Positions 41,019 to 49,874 of a stretch of DNA of 64,000 nucleotides are shown here, piece by piece. Within the stretch, counting starts at the first letter, position 1, and the number at the start of each line of letters is the position of its first letter. A model generated the notes under the pieces. That model had not been told where the DNA came from. It made no database searches and saw only the letters and a program-made list of their open reading frames with translations. The position numbers and the translations under genes are program-made. Origin of the DNA: an uncultured Alphaproteobacteria bacterium (lineage in GTDB: Bacteria; Pseudomonadota; Alphaproteobacteria; Rs-D84); the NCBI GenBank assembly GCA_949878575.1, contig CATLAX010000001.1, positions 62,001-126,000 on the forward strand. Reading direction: 5' to 3'.

Positions 41019-41884
41019 TGTTCGTTCCCGGTGTGTTTCTGGCCCAGCGGATGGCACGTCTCCACTGTTTCGCGCAGGCGCGCATCCGCCACATGGGTGT
41101 ATATTTGTGTCGTTGCTATATCCTCGTGTCCCAGCATTGTCTGTATCGCGCGCAGATTGGCCCCGCCCGCCAGCAGGTGCGATGCAAAAGAATGGCGCAG
41201 GACGTGCGGCGACACGCGCTGGGGCGATATTCCGGACAGCACCGCGCATTTTTTTAAAATTTTAAAAAATCCGTCGCGTGTTATGTGGCCCGTTTTGCTG
41301 CATGTGGGGAAAACGTATTTTGAATCCGTGTCGCCGCGCGCCGCCATCCATCGCGCCAGTGCGGCGGCCGCGCCCGCATGCATCGGCACGATGCGTTCTT
41401 TGGCGCCTTTGCCGTGAATCAGCAGACGGTCGCCCAAAATAGCGGACACCGGCAAAGAACACAATTCCGTCACGCGCAGGCCGGACGCGTATACCAGTTC
41501 CAGCATTGCGCGCAGGCGCGTCGCGTGCCGCGTGTCGCCGGCGGATGATATTAACAGCTCTATTTCGTCCACCGTCAGCAGCTTTGGCAGGCGGGCCGCG
41601 CGCTTTGGCGTTTCCAGTTCCGCGGCCGGGTTTTCCGTGATGATTTTTTCCAGCATTAAAAACTTGTAAAATCCGCGCAGGGTGCTGGCCTTGCGGGCGA
41701 CGGACGTCGCCTTGTCCGGCAGCGACGCCAGATATTGCGCCAGCGCCGCCGCATCCGCACCCATCAGCCCCGCCGGCAGCGCCGCGTCCGCCGCGCGCAG
41801 ATCAGACGCGTACGCCGCCAGAGTGTTTGCGGCGCGCCCGCGTTCGGCGGCCATGGCCTCCAAATATCTGTCTATATGGTTCAT
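41015..41884 (-). CDS. xerD: Tyrosine recombinase XerC/XerD
   Basis: A 289-residue tyrosine recombinase acting at dif to resolve chromosome dimers with FtsK (encoded at 50.6 kb). SAM-like N-domain (1-95), catalytic domain with Arg in SGLRVTELC (about 148), Lys in HGKGAKER, HxLR box HVLRHSFASHLL, His in LGHEDI and the nucleophile Tyr in TTQIYTHV. Length and absence of phage-like extensions argue for the housekeeping enzyme; XerD versus XerC cannot be settled by eye. It overlaps both neighbours by 4 nt. Confidence 0.88.
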   Translation of the reverse strand: MNHIDRYLEAMAAERGRAANTLAAYASDLRAADAALPAGLMGADAAALAQYLASLPDKATSVARKASTLRGFYKFLMLEKIITENPAAELETPKRAARLPKLLTVDEIELLISSAGDTRHATRLRAMLELVYASGLRVTELCSLPVSAILGDRLLIHGKGAKERIVPMHAGAAAALARWMAARGDTDSKYVFPTCSKTGHITRDGFFKILKKCAVLSGISPQRVSPHVLRHSFASHLLAGGANLRAIQTMLGHEDIATTQIYTHVADARLRETVETCHPLGQKHTGNEQ

Positions 41885-42018
41885 GGATACAAAACTATTT
41901 CCGTTACGTTCTGTGCCGGCGGGAACGATATTAGCATCAGTGCCACAATCGCGATAACAATGGCGGCGATAATGATTCTGTTGCGAATCCGGCTGTTTCT
42001 TTTTTTCTTTATAGGCAT
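41881..42018 (-). CDS. Mini membrane protein, 45 aa
   Basis: A small protein MPIKKKRNSRIRNR followed by a single membrane helix (IIIAAIVIAIVALMLISF) and a short tail. A strong GGGGGA site lies 6 nt before the ATG at 42018, and its stop overlaps the xerD start (ATGA), so it leads a three-gene unit with xerD and the J-domain gene. Strongly basic N-terminus predicts N-in topology. No family recognised. Confidence 0.6.
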   Translation of the reverse strand: MPIKKKRNSRIRNRIIIAAIVIAIVALMLISFPPAQNVTEIVLYP

Positions 42019-42049
42019 GAATGTCCCCCGGTTTGTCTGTCGTTGTGTT

Positions 42050-43108
42050 TTATATTGTGTCAAAACTGGCGATGAATGCGCCGGCCGCCGCTATTATAAT
42101 TATCGGCGGCGCCACCACCGCCAGCAACGGCGGCAGCGCGCCCGTGGCCCCCAGTGCGCTGAACATGTTCAACAGGAAATACAGTGCAAAGCATGTAATG
42201 ATGCCCATGCCGAATTTTACGCTGAACGAATAGTTGCGGCGCTGGCGCGTCTGGGAAAACGCCACCCCCAGCGCCGCCATCGCAATCATGGTCAGCGGCA
42301 GGAACAGCAGTGTCCAGAACTGAACCAGGTGCCCGCGGACGGGGACGCCGATGTCGCTCATTTTCTCAATAAACCCGGGCAGGTGCCAGAATGAAATCTG
42401 ATCCGGCTGCAGATACCTGTCCAAAACGTTTTTTGGGTTTAACAGGCTGGGGCTGTGCCACGGTTTTTCCCGCATGCGGCCCGTGTCGTCCCATACGCGC
42501 GCGCGCGGCGTGTCCAGGCCGTCGTCTGACAGTGTTATTTCGTCCGCCGATACGCGCTGTGTTATTTTAAAGTTTGAATTTTGCACGTACAGCGATGCAT
42601 TCTCAAACACCAGGGCGTCTTTTGACACGTGCATTTCCGTCGCCTTCATCGTGATGAATCCGGCGGGCGACGCCTCGCGCAGCCAGATGGCACTGTCAAC
42701 CAGTTTCAACTGGGACGCGGACAGGTTCCGCGTGCTTAGGTTTACAGAGTACGGGTTTACAACGGTTGTTGCAAGCACGCCTATTATCGCCGCGCCCAGC
42801 AGCAAAGGGCGCGCCGCCTGGTACGGGGACAGACCCGCGCTGGATACAATTATGCTTTCCGTGGATTTTGTAAGGTTATAGGATGCCAGCAGTGTTCCCA
42901 TAAACACTGCCATCGGCAGAAACAGCGGAACGTATTCCAACAGGCGCATCCACGCATCTGCCAGCGTTGCCGCCGCCGTCGGGTTCGCCGGCAGACGCTC
43001 AACAAACGTCACGGCCAAAATGATGCCGCACACCACCAGCATTACCAGGCCCACGCCGGAGAAAAATCGGCGCATTAAAAATCTGTTTAAAATAGTGAAC
43101 CTAAACAT
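42050..43108 (-). CDS. lptG: LPS export permease LptG/LptF family
   Basis: A 352-residue LptF/LptG inner-membrane permease. Three N-terminal TMs, a periplasmic beta-jellyroll domain (about 130-255) and three C-terminal TMs (about 262-350). YVPLFLPMAVFMGTLLASYNLTKSTE matches the coupling region of the family, and QRRNYSFSVKFG precedes the last TMs. The partner permease is not adjacent, so LptG versus LptF is uncertain; LptG is favoured by similarity of the C-terminal half and gene length. The start at 43108 is 7 nt after a TATACT box (43116-43121), a leaderless arrangement. Confidence 0.8.
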   Translation of the reverse strand: MFRFTILNRFLMRRFFSGVGLVMLVVCGIILAVTFVERLPANPTAAATLADAWMRLLEYVPLFLPMAVFMGTLLASYNLTKSTESIIVSSAGLSPYQAARPLLLGAAIIGVLATTVVNPYSVNLSTRNLSASQLKLVDSAIWLREASPAGFITMKATEMHVSKDALVFENASLYVQNSNFKITQRVSADEITLSDDGLDTPRARVWDDTGRMREKPWHSPSLLNPKNVLDRYLQPDQISFWHLPGFIEKMSDIGVPVRGHLVQFWTLLFLPLTMIAMAALGVAFSQTRQRRNYSFSVKFGMGIITCFALYFLLNMFSALGATGALPPLLAVVAPPIIIIAAAGAFIASFDTI

Positions 43109-43115
43109 GAATTTA

Positions 43116-43144
43116 AGTATATATCCTATAATTGATAATTGCAA
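43116..43144 (-). promoter_or_regulatory. Promoter of lptG, leaderless, shared palindromic -35
   Basis: On the minus strand TTGCAA (43144-43139) and TATACT (43121-43116) are spaced by 17 bp; 7 nt separate the -10 from the ATG. TTGCAA is its own reverse complement and also serves as -35 of greA. Confidence 0.55.
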
Positions 43145-43166
43145 AATTAAAATTAATGCTTATAAT
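43139..43166 (+). promoter_or_regulatory. Promoter of greA
   Basis: TTGCAA (43139-43144) and a perfect TATAAT (43161-43166) with a 16-bp spacer; leader of about 20 nt contains CAGGAAAG before the greA ATG. Confidence 0.6.
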
Positions 43167-43192
43167 TCCGGTAAAAATAACAGGAAAGCGAC

Positions 43193-43663
43193 ATGGAAAA
43201 GAAACCGATTTCACGCGCGGGGTTTGACGCGCTGATAAAAGAATTAAAAGATTTGAAAGAGGTGCAGCGGCCGGAAATTCTGAAAACAGTCCAGTGGGCG
43301 CGCAGTCTGGGTGATTTGTCTGAAAACGCGGATTACAGCGCGGCCAAGGAAAAACAGCGCCAGATTGACAAGCGGATACAGTTTATAGAGGGCGTTATCG
43401 GAAACGCCGATGTTATTGACATAGACAGCCTGACCGGAAACCGCGTCGTGTTCGGCGCCAAGGTGGTTGCGGAAGACGATGACGGAAACAGGATGCAATG
43501 CCGCATATTGTCGGATATAGAATCCGACGGGCGCGCCGTCATATCTTGTACGTCGCCGGTTGGGCGGGCATTAATCGGCCGGTGTGTCGGCGACACGTGC
43601 GTGGTGCGCCTGCCGGGCGGTGAAAAGGAATACGAGATACTGTCCGTAACGTTTAAGGATTAA
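43193..43663 (+). CDS. greA: Transcription elongation factor GreA
   Basis: A 156-residue GreA: N-terminal coiled coil (about 1-75) with the tip acidic pair in LGDLSENADYSAAKEKQ, which enters the RNA polymerase secondary channel and stimulates cleavage of backtracked RNA. The C-terminal FKBP-like domain ends GEKEYEILSV. Length and motif order are canonical. It is 6 nt from mutL and likely co-transcribed. Confidence 0.95.
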   Translation: MEKKPISRAGFDALIKELKDLKEVQRPEILKTVQWARSLGDLSENADYSAAKEKQRQIDKRIQFIEGVIGNADVIDIDSLTGNRVVFGAKVVAEDDDGNRMQCRILSDIESDGRAVISCTSPVGRALIGRCVGDTCVVRLPGGEKEYEILSVTFKD

Positions 43664-43669
43664 GCCGCG

Positions 43670-45451
43670 ATGCCTGTTCGCGTTCTGCCGGAATTTTTAA
43701 TAAATCAAATCGCCGCCGGCGAGGTGGTGGAACGTCCCGCGTCCGTGGTAAAGGAACTGGTTGAAAACGCGCTGGACGCGGGTGCGGATGAAATTGTGGT
43801 GGATGTCACAGACGGCGGCCGCACGATGATTTGTGTGACTGACAACGGCGCCGGGATGACGCGCGATGATTTGCAGACGGCGATAACGCGGCATGCTACG
43901 TCAAAGCTGCCGGATGACGATTTGCTGAATATAAACTTTATGGGTTTCCGGGGCGAGGCGCTGCCGTCAATCGCGTCCGTGTCAGACATGACGATTGACA
44001 CGTGCCGCGCGGGTGATGAAAACGGGTGGCAGATTGACGCCACAACCGGGCAAGTGCGGCCCAGTGCGTGGGATGCCGGCACGCGGGTGCGCGTGATGAA
44101 CCTGTTTGGAAAAACGCCGGCGCGGTTAAAGTTTCTGCGGGCCGACCGTGCGGAAATGGCCGGCGTGCTGGAGGTTGTAAAGCGTCTGGCAATGGCGCGG
44201 CCCGATGTGGGGTTCACGCTGAACGACAAATGGCGGTTTCCCCGCAATCAGGATTTAGAGGCGCGCATTGCGGACGTTATGGGCGGCGATGTGCGCGGCG
44301 CGATGCTGCGTGTTGACGCGGTCAGCGTCACGGATGCGTCAATGCGGCTGACCGGGTTTATATCGCGGCCGACACTGCGCCGCGCGTCCGGTATTGACCA
44401 GTTTTTGTTTGTAAACGGCCGCCCGGTAAAGGACAAGGTTTTGGTCGGCGCGCTGCGCGCCGCATACATGGATGTAATGCATGCGCGGGAATTTCCGTTG
44501 TGCGCGCTGCATTTAACGCTGAATCCGCGCAATGTTGATGTAAACGTTTCGCCCGCCAAGACAGAGGTGCATTTTTTAGAACCCGCACATGTGCGCGCGT
44601 TTATTATAAAGACACTGCGCACGCGTCTGGCGGAAACAATGAACGCGGCGGCCGCGGCGGCCCCGTGTGATGTGCCGGCCGCGCCTGTTCAACAGATGCT
44701 GCGGCCGCGTACGGATTTTGGATTGCGCCCGGCGGTGCCGCCGTCCATGATGCGCGTGTGTTCACCGGCGGCGCGTGATGCGGGCGGCGGGATGTTTGCC
44801 GCGTTTGACGCGCCGCGCGATGTTGCATCCGGCGGCCCTGCGCCCGTCCGGGCGGCGGATGTGCCGGCCGGCGACATTTTTGACGAGCTGCCGCTGGGGC
44901 GGGCCATAGGCCAGTTTGGAAACAAATACATAATCGCGGCACGCGGGGACGATTTGATAATTGTTGACCAGCATGCGGCGCATGAACGGATAACATACGA
45001 ACGCCTGCGCACGCATGCGGTAAAGGTGCAGCCGCTGCTGACCCCGATTGTTGTGACACTGCGGCCGGAAGATGTCGCCGCCGTGACAGAGGTTGCGGAC
45101 GAGCTGCGCGCATGCGGGCTGCATCTGGATGAATTCGGCGTGGATGCGGTTGCAATATCCGCGCGCCCGGCGGACTGGGATTTGGACTGGGCGGCGGCGC
45201 TGCACGCCATCGCGGACGAGGTGCGCGTGCGCGGCACGTCGGTTCAACTGCACGAAAGGCTGCATTTAAAGCTGGCCAACTTTGCGTGCCATCACAGCGT
45301 GCGCGCCGGACAAAGGCTGAATATTGACAGTATGAACGCGCTGCTGCGCGATATAGAGCGCGTGCCGCGCGCCGCCCAGTGCAATCACGGACGCCCTGTT
45401 TACAAAGTGATTCCGATGCACGAAATTGACGGTTGGTTTGAGCGAGCCTGA
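43670..45451 (+). CDS. mutL: DNA mismatch repair protein MutL
   Basis: A 593-residue GHKL ATPase. The N-terminal motifs are IAAGEVVERPASVVKELVENALDAGA, DNGAGM and GFRGEALPSIASV. The linker (about 340-400) is Ala/Pro-rich. The C-terminal dimerisation domain carries the endonuclease motif DQHAAHERITYE (about 433), ACHHSVRAG and QCNHGRP, where the last replaces the usual CPHGRP. MutL here is therefore of the nicking type found in bacteria without MutH. It follows greA within 6 nt. Confidence 0.95.
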   Translation: MPVRVLPEFLINQIAAGEVVERPASVVKELVENALDAGADEIVVDVTDGGRTMICVTDNGAGMTRDDLQTAITRHATSKLPDDDLLNINFMGFRGEALPSIASVSDMTIDTCRAGDENGWQIDATTGQVRPSAWDAGTRVRVMNLFGKTPARLKFLRADRAEMAGVLEVVKRLAMARPDVGFTLNDKWRFPRNQDLEARIADVMGGDVRGAMLRVDAVSVTDASMRLTGFISRPTLRRASGIDQFLFVNGRPVKDKVLVGALRAAYMDVMHAREFPLCALHLTLNPRNVDVNVSPAKTEVHFLEPAHVRAFIIKTLRTRLAETMNAAAAAAPCDVPAAPVQQMLRPRTDFGLRPAVPPSMMRVCSPAARDAGGGMFAAFDAPRDVASGGPAPVRAADVPAGDIFDELPLGRAIGQFGNKYIIAARGDDLIIVDQHAAHERITYERLRTHAVKVQPLLTPIVVTLRPEDVAAVTEVADELRACGLHLDEFGVDAVAISARPADWDLDWAAALHAIADEVRVRGTSVQLHERLHLKLANFACHHSVRAGQRLNIDSMNALLRDIERVPRAAQCNHGRPVYKVIPMHEIDGWFERA

Positions 45452-45522
45452 TTTTAACTATTTCCTTTACACCAGCGCCTTTTTTTTCTATTCTGATGCC
45501 ATAAAAGATAAGGAGATTTCAA

Positions 45523-45828
45523 ATGGAAGCTGAAAATATTGCCGTTGTAAACGACGCCGTCGCCGCCACGCCTAAAAACGACATGTGGTTTACGCTGGGC
45601 TATCTGGTGGTTGTTTTTGCAATCATATACCTGTTTATTGTCCGTCCGAACAAGCGGCGCATGGCGGAATACAAGAAAATGCTGGATTCCATAAAGGTGG
45701 GAAACCGCATAATGGCCGCAGGCATTTACGGCACGGTTAAAAAAGTGGGGGAGAAAACGCTGGAGGTGGAAATCGCCAAGGGCGTCGTGATAGAGGTCAG
45801 TAAAAACGCCGTGGCAAGTGTTGAATAG
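45523..45828 (+). CDS. yajC: Preprotein translocase subunit YajC
   Basis: A 101-residue bitopic protein with one TM (about 25-42), then FIVRPNKRRMAEYKKMLDSI and GNRIMAAGIYGTVKKV, which is the YajC signature. AAGGAG precedes the ATG. It lies directly upstream of secD-secF, the usual order, and associates with SecDF at the translocon. Confidence 0.95.
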   Translation: MEAENIAVVNDAVAATPKNDMWFTLGYLVVVFAIIYLFIVRPNKRRMAEYKKMLDSIKVGNRIMAAGIYGTVKKVGEKTLEVEIAKGVVIEVSKNAVASVE

Positions 45829-45859
45829 TTTCATGTGATAAAAACATAAGGGTATTGGA

Positions 45860-47413
45860 ATGTTTAAAAAGCTGGCAATAATATTTGTTGCGGTGTTCTG
45901 TGTTTTGTTGGCGGTGCCGACGATGGCGCCCGGGACTGCGAAATATTTTCCGTCGTGGGTGCGGCCGATTCCGCTGGGGCTGGATTTAAAGGGCGGCGCC
46001 CAGCTGCTGCTGGAGGTGGACACCCAGACCATGATGCGGGAAAAATCAGCGCAGCTGTACGAGGATGTGCGTGCGGCACTGATTGACCGCGACAAGGGCG
46101 TGGTGCGTTTTTCAAATCTGCGCAATTCCGACGGGGTGGTGTCTTTTGTCGTGCGTGACGAGCAAGACGTGTCGCGTGCAAAGGGCCGGTTGAAAAGCGC
46201 GCTGGGGTCGTCTGTTGACATAGATTCAGACGGGCGGACAATAACGCTGTCGTATTCGGACAAGCAAAAACAGGAAATGGTTGCCGATGCGTTGACGCGC
46301 AGCATAGAGATTGTGCGCCGTCGTATTGACGCGCTGGGCACCAAGGAACCGTCAATTCAGACACAGGGCGGAAAATACATTTTGATTCAGTTGCCCGGTG
46401 TTGACAATCCGGAACATATAAAAGAGCTTATCGGCCAGACTGCAAAAATGACGTTCCATCTGGTTAACGAAAACATTCCGGCAGAGCAGGTGGCCGCCGG
46501 CCGCGCGCCCGCGGGTACGGAATTCCTGCCGTTGATGGACGCGCCGGGACAGATGGTGCCGGTATACACCAGGGTTGAGGTTTCCGGTGAATCCTTAAAG
46601 GATTCCCAGGCGGATTTTGACCAGAACAACATGCCGGTGGTTTCAACCGTGTTTGATGCGACCGGTGCGCGGCGTTTTGCAAAGTTAACGACGGAACACG
46701 TCGGTGAACGCTTTGCGATTGTTTTGGACGGCAAGGTTTTGTCCGCGCCTGTTATCCGTGAACCGATTCCGGGCGGACGCGGCCAGATTTCCGGCGGATT
46801 CACTCTGCAGGGGGCAAAGGATTTGGCCGTTCTGTTGCGCAGCGGTGCGCTGCCCGCACCGTTGTCGGTGATAGAGGAAAGAACGGTCGGCGCGGGACTG
46901 GGGGCGGATACCATCGCCCAGGGTAAAATCGGATCCGCGGTCGGCGTGTTGCTGGTTCTTATATTCATGATATTCTTTTACCGCGGTTTCGGACTGATTG
47001 CGGACATAGTGCTGCTGGTCAATTTGGCGATGATAATCGGAATATCCGCCCTGTTCGGGGCGACGCTGACCCTGCCGGGTATTGCCGGTATCGTTTTGAC
47101 GCTGGGGATGGCGGTGGATGCAAACATTCTGCCGTTTGAACGAATCCGCGACGAGGTGCGCGCCGGTGTGCCAACCCTGCGTGCGGTGGATGTCGGATTC
47201 CATCGTTCAATGAAAACCGTGCTGGACGGAAATCTGACCAACCTTATCTGCAGTCTGATACTGTTCCAGTTCGGGGCGGGACCGATCCGCGGATTTGCCG
47301 TGACGCTGTCAATCGGTGTTATTACGACGCTGTTTACATGCCTGGCGTTAAGCAAGGTCATGATTGACTGGTACATGAACGGCAAGAACAAGAAAATCGG
47401 CTATATAAAATAA
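45860..47413 (+). CDS. secD: Protein translocase subunit SecD
   Basis: A 517-residue RND-type subunit that uses proton motive force to aid Sec export. TM1 at the N-terminus, then LGLDLKGGAQLLLEV (motif D1), a periplasmic P1 head domain, and five C-terminal TMs (about 345-510). GMAVDANILPFERIRDEVR holds the conserved Asp of D4 in the TM4-TM5 region. It is 22 nt upstream of secF. Confidence 0.96.
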   Translation: MFKKLAIIFVAVFCVLLAVPTMAPGTAKYFPSWVRPIPLGLDLKGGAQLLLEVDTQTMMREKSAQLYEDVRAALIDRDKGVVRFSNLRNSDGVVSFVVRDEQDVSRAKGRLKSALGSSVDIDSDGRTITLSYSDKQKQEMVADALTRSIEIVRRRIDALGTKEPSIQTQGGKYILIQLPGVDNPEHIKELIGQTAKMTFHLVNENIPAEQVAAGRAPAGTEFLPLMDAPGQMVPVYTRVEVSGESLKDSQADFDQNNMPVVSTVFDATGARRFAKLTTEHVGERFAIVLDGKVLSAPVIREPIPGGRGQISGGFTLQGAKDLAVLLRSGALPAPLSVIEERTVGAGLGADTIAQGKIGSAVGVLLVLIFMIFFYRGFGLIADIVLLVNLAMIIGISALFGATLTLPGIAGIVLTLGMAVDANILPFERIRDEVRAGVPTLRAVDVGFHRSMKTVLDGNLTNLICSLILFQFGAGPIRGFAVTLSIGVITTLFTCLALSKVMIDWYMNGKNKKIGYIK

Positions 47414-47435
47414 TGCGGTAAAAGAGGTTATTGTT

Positions 47436-48299
47436 ATGAAACTGCACTTTATGAAATATCGCAAGCTGTCTTACTGGATTTCCGGAATCCTGGTTGCGAT
47501 TTCTATCTTCTCGCTGGCGACGCGCGGCCTTAATTATGGCATTGACTTTGCCGGCGGCATTTCAATGGAGGTGACGCCCGTCGCCGCGGATTATACCATA
47601 GACAAGATGCGCTCAGACCTGTCCGCGTTTAAACCGGAACTGCAGTCCGTGGATGGCGGGTCTGTTTTGCTGCGTGTCGGTCTGCCAAAGGGGGCGACAG
47701 ATGCAGAGCAGAACGCGCGCGTGCGTGAAATAAAGGACATTCTGGGCGACAAGGTTCAGTATTCACAGGTGCAAATCGTCGGCCCAAAAATTGGCGGCGA
47801 ACTGGTGCGCGGCGGAATTCTGGCGATTCTGGTGTCGTTCGTTTTGATGAGTGTTTATATCTGGATTCGCTATCGCGGGGGATATGCGGTGGGGTCTTTT
47901 GTGTCGCTGGTGCTGGACTTTATTCTGATGTTCGGATTCTTTTCCGTCGCGGGGCTGGAATTCAACCAGACGTCAATCGCGGTTATTTTGATGGGTATAG
48001 GATATTCCATAAACGACAAGGTTGTTAATTACGACCGTATTGACGAGAATATTAAAAAATATCACAAAATGCCCATGGACGATCTGATTGACCTGTCCAT
48101 AAACGAGATGATGCATCGTACAATCATGACCAGCTTGTCCACAATTCTGGCAATGGTGGGGTTGTACTTCTTTGGCGGTTTAATGCTGCAGGATTTTGCA
48201 GTGGCAATGACGTTTGCAATCGTTATGGGCACCGCGACCAGCATATACATATCAAATGTGATTTTGTATCACTTTAACCTGCGCGAGACGAAGTATTGA
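47436..48299 (+). CDS. secF: Protein translocase subunit SecF
   Basis: A 287-residue partner of SecD. TM1 is followed by YGIDFAGGISMEV and, after the periplasmic domain, five TMs; VILMGIGYSINDKVVNYDRIDEN is the conserved TM4 motif with the essential Asp-like polar residues. MMHRTIMTSLSTILAM is another family hallmark. Same operon as yajC-secD. Confidence 0.96.
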   Translation: MKLHFMKYRKLSYWISGILVAISIFSLATRGLNYGIDFAGGISMEVTPVAADYTIDKMRSDLSAFKPELQSVDGGSVLLRVGLPKGATDAEQNARVREIKDILGDKVQYSQVQIVGPKIGGELVRGGILAILVSFVLMSVYIWIRYRGGYAVGSFVSLVLDFILMFGFFSVAGLEFNQTSIAVILMGIGYSINDKVVNYDRIDENIKKYHKMPMDDLIDLSINEMMHRTIMTSLSTILAMVGLYFFGGLMLQDFAVAMTFAIVMGTATSIYISNVILYHFNLRETKY

Positions 48300-48345
48300 T
48301 ACGTATTTGGAACCGCGCGCCGCGTACAATGGGGGGAATGGCCGT

Positions 48346-49851
48346 ATGAGATTTGTTGCACTGTGTTTGTTGGCATGGGCGCTGGGCGCGGGGGCGGCGC
48401 GCGCGGAAAGTCTGTTTTTTGAAGACGAACCTGTTCAGCAGGGGTTGAACGTCGCCGATGTGTCGGCGACGTTTGCCGATATTTACAGCAAGCTGGACGG
48501 TGTAAAGTGGGGCGGAAAAAATGTCAATGTCGCCATAGAAAGTCTGGAAAAAATAAACAGCGACGCACACATCGCCGCAACGGATGAACGCATCGTCCTG
48601 GTGTGGCGGGACAGCATTATTGCAAATTATCCGCGGCCCGCGGCCCGCGACTGGCAGGGATTCGGCGAAATTACGACGGCACTGGTCTTGAAAATGCGCG
48701 AACGCGATACGGCGCTGCGCCGCCAGGGGGCCGGCGAACTGTACCAGACGGTTGTTGGTGCATTGATGCGCGGGGTGGATGAACACGGCCGGTATATATA
48801 TTCTCGCCGGGCCGAGGTGACAGAGGACGGCCGGCTGCTGACCAGTGCGGGAATCACCGGGGCGCGCGACGAGCGCGGCAATTTTCGCGTAACCGGTGTT
48901 TACAAGGGGTCCGGCGCGGATATTGCGGGTGTCGGCGCCGATGATTTGATTTCTGAAATCAACGGCCGGCGGGTGTCGGATTTGTCGGATGCGGAACTGG
49001 ACGCCGTAATGTCCGGATTTAATTCCGGCACGGTAAAGTTAACGCTGCTGACGCCGGCGGGTACGCGGCGCGTTGTTTTGCGTCGTGCGACGGTTGTCAT
49101 GGCGGATGCCGATGTCGTCCATCGCAGCGCGCCGGGTGCAAAGGGTGGAATTTTGGAAATAATTGTACATCGTGCAACGGACGGTGCGGCGGCAATCGCG
49201 AACGAGGCGCTGGCCAAATATAATGATGTGGACGGCATTGTTTTGGATTTGCGTGCGGCCGATGGCGATGACGAGCGTGCGGCGGCAAAGCTGGCCGGAT
49301 TGTTTGTCGGCGCGGTTCCTGTAATGAGAATTGTTGAAACCGCCCGCGACGAGGTGGAGGTTGTTCCCGGCGGCGCGGCCGTTACATCCGCGCCGGTGGT
49401 TGTTTTAATCTCGGATCAGACGCGCGGCACGGCAGAGGCCATTGCCGCCGCGCTGTACGAACAGGACCGCGGCGTCCTGGTCGGCACGCCCACAGGCGGG
49501 GCCGCGCGTATTGCGACGCGCATAGATTTGGATAACGGCGGCGCGCTGGAACTGCTGAACAAATCCGTCAAAACCGGGGCGGGGCGCATGATTGACGGCC
49601 GCGGCGTGTTTCCGATTGTGTGCCTGTCAAACATACGTTCCGCATCCCAGCAAAACGCGTTCTTTTTGAATGTTTTAAACGGGGATTTTCACGCGTCCGA
49701 TTTTAATGAAAAAACGGATGTTCCAGCGGATGATGTCCGCCGCGGTTGTCCGGTTATTACCAGCGGCGACGACGAGGATGCAATCGGCGCGGCTGTGGCG
49801 GCAAAAATTTTGACCGACAGAAAGGTTTACAACCGCCTGATGGATAAATAA
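48346..49851 (+). CDS. S41-like exported protein with PDZ, catalytically degenerate
   Basis: A 501-residue protein with a signal peptide (cleavage near ARA). A helical N-terminal domain (SATFADIYSKLDGVKWGG) and a PDZ domain (about 175-235; GVYKGSGADIAGVGADDLI then INGRRVSDLSDAEL) precede an S41 peptidase domain (GILEIIVHRATD; IVLDLRAADGDDERAAAKLA). Where CtpA/Prc proteins have catalytic Ser in SxSASE and Lys in FGKGT, this one reads SDQTRGTAEAI and TGGAARI, so both the Ser and the Lys are replaced (Gly and Ala). It is likely a scaffold or regulator rather than a protease. The start at 48346 follows GGGGGGAA. Located 46 nt after secF. Confidence 0.8.
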   Translation: MRFVALCLLAWALGAGAARAESLFFEDEPVQQGLNVADVSATFADIYSKLDGVKWGGKNVNVAIESLEKINSDAHIAATDERIVLVWRDSIIANYPRPAARDWQGFGEITTALVLKMRERDTALRRQGAGELYQTVVGALMRGVDEHGRYIYSRRAEVTEDGRLLTSAGITGARDERGNFRVTGVYKGSGADIAGVGADDLISEINGRRVSDLSDAELDAVMSGFNSGTVKLTLLTPAGTRRVVLRRATVVMADADVVHRSAPGAKGGILEIIVHRATDGAAAIANEALAKYNDVDGIVLDLRAADGDDERAAAKLAGLFVGAVPVMRIVETARDEVEVVPGGAAVTSAPVVVLISDQTRGTAEAIAAALYEQDRGVLVGTPTGGAARIATRIDLDNGGALELLNKSVKTGAGRMIDGRGVFPIVCLSNIRSASQQNAFFLNVLNGDFHASDFNEKTDVPADDVRRGCPVITSGDDEDAIGAAVAAKILTDRKVYNRLMDK

Positions 49852-49874
49852 TTGTTAGACAGGGACTTGAAAAA

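Noticed and set aside
45454..46344. Long minus-strand open frame (about 296 codons) opposite secD and yajC
   Set aside because: It lies fully antisense to confidently assigned genes, has no ribosome binding site and encodes Ser/Arg-rich sequence without domain features; typical of GC-rich antisense frames.
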